Origin: Paulinella micropora
Lineage: Eukaryota > Cercozoa > Imbricatea > Euglyphida > Paulinellidae
DNA length: 64,000 nt
NCBI GenBank assembly: GCA_019918135.1
Contig: WBZZ01005776.1
Coordinates: 219,853 to 283,852 of the forward strand
Reading direction: 5' to 3'
Shown in pieces: positions 59,787 to 64,000 of the stretch. The number at the start of each line of letters is the position of its first letter. Positions within the stretch are counted from its first letter, which is position 1. Made by a program: the position numbers and the translations under genes. The notes below the pieces were generated by a model. That model did not search any database, had not been told where the DNA came from, and worked only from the letters and a program-made list of their open reading frames with translations.

Positions 59787-60446
59787 AGCAAGCAAGCAAA
59801 GCAAGCAAGCAAAGCAAGCAAGCAAAGCAAGCAAGCAAAGCAAGCAAGCAAAGCAAGCAAGCAAAGCAAGCAAGCAAAGCAAGCAAGCAAAGCAAGCAAG
59901 CAAAGCAAGCAAGCAAAGCAAGCAAGCAAAGCAAGCAAGCAAAGCAAGCAAGCAAAGCAAGCAAGCAAAGCAAGCAAGCAAAGCAAGCAAGCAAAGCAAG
60001 CAAGCAAAGCAAGCAAGCAAAGCAAGCAAGCAAAGCAAGCAAGCAAAGCAAGCAAGCAAAGCAAGCAAGCAAAGCAAGCAAGCAAAGCAAGCAAGCAAAG
60101 CAAGCAAGCAAAGCAAGCAAGCAAAGCAAGCAAGCAAAGCAAGCAAGCAAAGCAAGCAAGCAAAGCAAGCAAGCAAAGCAAGCAAGCAAAGCAAGCAAGC
60201 AAAGCAAGCAAGCAAAGCAAGCAAGCAAAGCAAGCAAGCAAAGCAAGCAAGCAAAGCAAGCAAGCAAAGCAAGCAAGCAAAGCAAGCAAGCAAAGCAAGC
60301 AAGCAAAGCAAGCAAGCAAAGCAAGCAAGCAAGCAAGCAAGCAAAGCAAGCAAGCAAGCAAGCAAGCAAAGCAAGCAAGCAAAGCAAGCAAGCAAAGCAA
60401 GCAAGCAAAGCAAGCAAGCAAAGCAAGCAAGCAAAGCAAGCAAGCA

Positions 60447-60480
<34 letters not shown>

Positions 60481-60635
60481 AGCAAGCAAGCAAAGCAAGC
60501 AAGCAAAGCAAGCAAGCAAAGCAAGCAAGCAAAGCAAGCAAGCAAAGCAAGCAAGCAAAGCAAGCAAGCAAAGCAAGCAAGCAAAGCAAGCAAGCAAAGC
60601 AAGCAAGCAAAGCAAGCAAGCAAAGCAAGCAAGCA

Positions 60636-60677
<42 letters not shown>

Positions 60678-62344
60678 AGCAAGCAAGCAAAGCAAGCAAG
60701 CAAGCAAGCAAGCAAAGCAAGCAAGCAAAGCAAGCAAGCAAAGCAAGCAAGCAAAGCAAGCAAGCAAAGCAAGCAAGCAAGCAAGCAAGCAAAGCAAGCA
60801 AGCAAAGCAAGCAAGCAAAGCAAGCAAGCAAAGCAAGCAAGCAAAGCAAGCAAGCAAAGCAAGCAAGCAAAGCAAGCAAGCAAAGCAAGCAAGCAAAGCA
60901 AGCAAGCAAAGCAAGCAAGCAAAGCAAGCAAGCAAAGCAAGCAAGCAAAGCAAGCAAGCAAAGCAAGCAAGCAAGCAAAGCAAGCAAGCAAAGCAAGCAA
61001 GCAAAGCAAGCAAAGCAAGCAAGCAAAGCAAGCAAGCAAAGCAAGCAAGCAAAGCAAGCAAGCAAAGCAAGCAAGCAAAGCAAGCAAGCAAAGCAAGCAA
61101 GCAAAGCAAGCAAGCAAAGCAAGCAAGCAAAGCAAGCAAGCAAAGCAAGCAAGCAAGCAAGCAAGCAAAGCAAGCAAGCAAAGCAAGCAAGCAAAGCAAG
61201 CAAGCAAAGCAAGCAAGCAAAGCAAGCAAGCAAAGCAAGCAAGCAAAGCAAGCAAGCAAAGCAAGCAAGCAAAGCAAGCAAGCAAAGCAAGCAAGCAAAG
61301 CAAGCAAGCAAAGCAAGCAAGCAAAGCAAGCAAGCAAAGCAAGCAAGCAAAGCAAGCAAGCAAAGCAAGCAAGCAAAGCAAGCAAGCAAAGCAAGCAAGC
61401 AAAGCAAGCAAGCAAAGCAAGCAAGCAAAGCAAGCAAGCAAAGCAAGCAAGCAAGCAAGCAAGCAAAGCAAGCAAGCAAGCAAGCAAGCAAAGCAAGCAA
61501 GCAAAGCAAGCAAGCAAAGCAAGCAAGCAAAGCAAGCAAGCAAGCAAGCAAAGCAAGCAAGCAAAGCAAGCAAGCAAAGCAAGCAAGCAAAGCAAGCAAG
61601 CAAAGCAAGCAAGCAAAGCAAGCAAGCAAAGCAAGCAAGCAAAGCAAGCAAGCAAAGCAAGCAAGCAAAGCAAGCAAGCAAAGCAAGCAAGCAAAGCAAG
61701 CAAGCAAAGCAAGCAAGCAAAGCAAGCAAGCAAGCAAGCAAGCAAAGCAAGCAAGCAAAGCAAGCAAGCAAAGCAAGCAAGCAAAGCAAGCAAGCAAAGC
61801 AAGCAAGCAAGCAAGCAAAGCAAGCAAGCAAAGCAAGCAAGCAAAGCAAGCAAGCAAAGCAAGCAAGCAAAGCAAGCAAGCAAAGCAAGCAAGCAAAGCA
61901 AGCAAGCAAAGCAAGCAAGCAAAGCAAGCAAGCAAAGCAAGCAAGCAAAGCAAGCAAGCAAAGCAAGCAAGCAAAGCAAGCAAGCAAAGCAAGCAAGCAA
62001 AGCAAGCAAGCAAAGCAAGCAAGCAAAGCAAGCAAGCAAAGCAAGCAAGCAAAGCAAGCAAGCAAAGCAAGCAAGCAAAGCAAGCAAGCAAGCAAGCAAG
62101 CAAAGCAAGCAAGCAAAGCAAGCAAGCAAAGCAAGCAAGCAAAGCAAGCAAGCAAAGCAAGCAAGCAAAGCAAGCAAGCAAGCAAGCAAAGCAAGCAAGC
62201 AAAGCAAGCAAGCAAAGCAAGCAAGCAAAGCAAGCAAGCAAAGCAAGCAAGCAAAGCAAGCAAGCAAAGCAAGCAAGCAAAGCAAGCAAGCAAAGCAAGC
62301 AAGCAAAGCAAGCAAGCAAAGCAAGCAAGCAAAGCAAGCAAGCA

Positions 62345-62378
<34 letters not shown>

Positions 62379-64000
62379 AGCAAGCAAGCAAAGCAAGCAA
62401 GCAAAGCAAGCAAGCAAAGCAAGCAAGCAAAGCAAGCAAGCAAAGCAAGCAAGCAAAGCAAGCAAGCAAAGCAAGCAAGCAAAGCAAGCAAGCAAAGCAA
62501 GCAAGCAAAGCAAGCAAGCAAAGCAAGCAAGCAAAGCAAGCAAGCAAAGCAAGCAAGCAAAGCAAGCAAGCAAAGCAAGCAAGCAAAGCAAGCAAGCAAA
62601 GCAAGCAAGCAAGCAAGCAAGCAAGCAAAGCAAGCAAGCAAAGCAAGCAAGCAAAGCAAGCAAGCAAGCAAGCAAGCAAAGCAAGCAAGCAAAGCAAGCA
62701 AGCAAAGCAAGCAAGCAAAGCAAGCAAGCAAAGCAAGCAAGCAAAGCAAGCAAGCAAAGCAAGCAAGCAAAGCAAGCAAGCAAAGCAAGCAAGCAAAGCA
62801 AGCAAGCAAAGCAAGCAAGCAAAGCAAGCAAGCAAAGCAAGCAAGCAAAGCAAGCAAGCAAAGCAAGCAAGCAAAGCAAGCAAGCAAAGCAAGCAAGCAA
62901 AGCAAGCAAGCAAAGCAAGCAAGCAAAGCAAGCAAGCAAAGCAAGCAAGCAAAGCAAGCAAGCAAAGCAAGCAAGCAAAGCAAGCAAGCAAAGCAAGCAA
63001 GCAAAGCAAGCAAGCAAAGCAAGCAAGCAAAGCAAGCAAGCAAAGCAAGCAAGCAAAGCAAGCAAGCAAAGCAAGCAAGCAAAGCAAGCAAGCAAAGCAA
63101 GCAAGCAAAGCAAGCAAGCAAAGCAAGCAAGCAAAGCAAGCAAGCAAAGCAAGCAAGCAAAGCAAGCAAGCAAAGCAAGCAAGCAAAGCAAGCAAGCAAA
63201 GCAAGCAAGCAAAGCAAGCAAGCAAGCAAAGCAAGCAAGCAAAGCAAGCAAGCAAAGCAAGCAAGCAAGCAAGCAAGCAAAGCAAGCAAGCAAGCAAGCA
63301 AAGCAAGCAAGCAAGCAAGCAAGCAAGCAAAGCAAGCAAGCAAAGCAAGCAAGCAAAGCAAGCAAGCAAAGCAAGCAAGCAAAGCAAGCAAGCAAAGCAA
63401 GCAAGCAAAGCAAGCAAGCAAAGCAAGCAAGCAAAGCAAGCAAGCAAAGCAAGCAAGCAAAGCAAGCAAGCAAGCAAGCAAAGCAAGCAAGCAAGCAAGC
63501 AAGCAAGCAAAAGCAAGCAAGCAAAGCAAGCAAGCAAAGCAAGCAAGCAAAGCAAGCAAGCAAAGAGCAAGCAAGCAAAGCAAGCAAGCAAAGCAAGCAA
63601 GCAAAGCAAGCAAGCAAGCAAGCAAAGGCAAGCAAAGCAAGCAAGCAAGCAAGCAAAGCAAAGCAAGCAAGCAAAGCAAGCAAGCAAAGCAAGCAAGCAA
63701 AGCAAGCAAGCAAAGCAAGCAAGCAAAGCAAGCAAGCAAGCAAGCAAGCAAAGCAAGCAAGCAAAGCAAGCAAGCAAAGCAAGCAAGCAAGCAAGCAAGC
63801 AAGCAAAGCAAGCAAGCAAAGCAAGCAAAGCAAGCAAGCAAAGCAAGCAAGCAAAGCAAGCAAGCAAAGCAAGCAAGCAAAGCAAGCAAGCAAGCAAGCA
63901 AGCAAAGCAAGCAAGCAAAGCAAGCAAGCAAGCAAGCAAGCAAAGCAAGCAAGCAAAGCAAGCAAAGCAAGCAAGCAAGCAAGCAAGCAAGCAAAGCAAG
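56107..64000. repeat. 13-bp satellite, subfamily 2 (CAAGCAAGCAAAG), about 600 units, runs off the window
   Basis: The unit differs from subfamily 1 only at positions 11-12 (AA for CC). The switch occurs within a few bases at about 56101-56110. Length variants change mainly in steps of four (one CAAG more or less) and seem commoner towards the right. No T on the plus strand was seen. The array continues past position 64000. Confidence 0.97.

Noticed and set aside
51739-63999. Three minus-strand open frames of over 4,000 codons each
   Set aside because: They are a by-product of the satellite: a strand without A cannot contain TAA, TAG or TGA, so all frames stay open. There is no codon preference, start context or non-repeat content.
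52077-64000. Telomere
   Set aside because: The 13-bp unit does not resemble known G-rich telomere repeats (TTAGGG or TTTAGGG types) and the strand has no T. A subtelomeric or centromeric satellite remains possible, but nothing here shows it.

Overview
This is eukaryotic nuclear DNA, almost all of it repeats and mobile elements. The evidence is spliced genes with GT/AG introns, tRNA-derived SINEs, a LINE, Ty3/gypsy and Ty1/copia elements, a DNA transposon, and long micro- and satellite arrays. The species cannot be fixed from the sequence. A repeat-rich alga or other protist is only a guess.

Layout. 1-1640: 5' part of a LINE on the minus strand, with an AP-endonuclease domain, followed upstream by two copies of a 0.6-0.8 kb repeat (1645-3394). 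3464-8345: chains of tRNA-derived SINEs and a second repeat family, all ending in TTA microsatellites, plus a hairpin-bearing tandem array. This stretch is partly intronic: two short exons (6437-6490 and 8497-8568, plus strand) together make one intact EF-hand and the C-terminus of a centrin- or calmodulin-like host protein. 9142-9360: a MITE with TA target duplication. 9858-26205: a 16.3 kb Ty3/gypsy-type LTR element with 387/381 bp LTRs that differ at about 1.3% of positions, a 4-bp target duplication, a primer site and a polypurine tract. Its protease and RT-RNase H read on the plus strand, but its integrase and a membrane-anchored ORF read on the minus strand. 29618-39621: an older Ty3/gypsy fossil, split by element A (31752-37095). 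Element A is a 5,344 bp DNA transposon with 12-bp terminal inverted repeats, a TA target duplication and two convergent intron-containing genes. 41350-48190: a decayed Ty1/copia element whose gag carries CCCH zinc fingers, with related gag fragments just downstream. 49.8-52.1 kb: purine tracts, ATGT repeats and one possible host exon. 52077-64000: a 13-bp satellite in two subfamilies, running off the right edge. By eye its plus strand has no T from 51990 to the end.

How it fits together. The only host gene visible with some confidence is the partial EF-hand gene. Everything else is transposons inserted in each other and the simple repeats they carry or seed. The most original items are element A (a two-gene transposon whose transposase-like protein I cannot place in a family), the LTR element with opposed RT and integrase, and the 12 kb T-free satellite. 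No bacterial operons, RNA genes, CRISPR arrays or origins were found.
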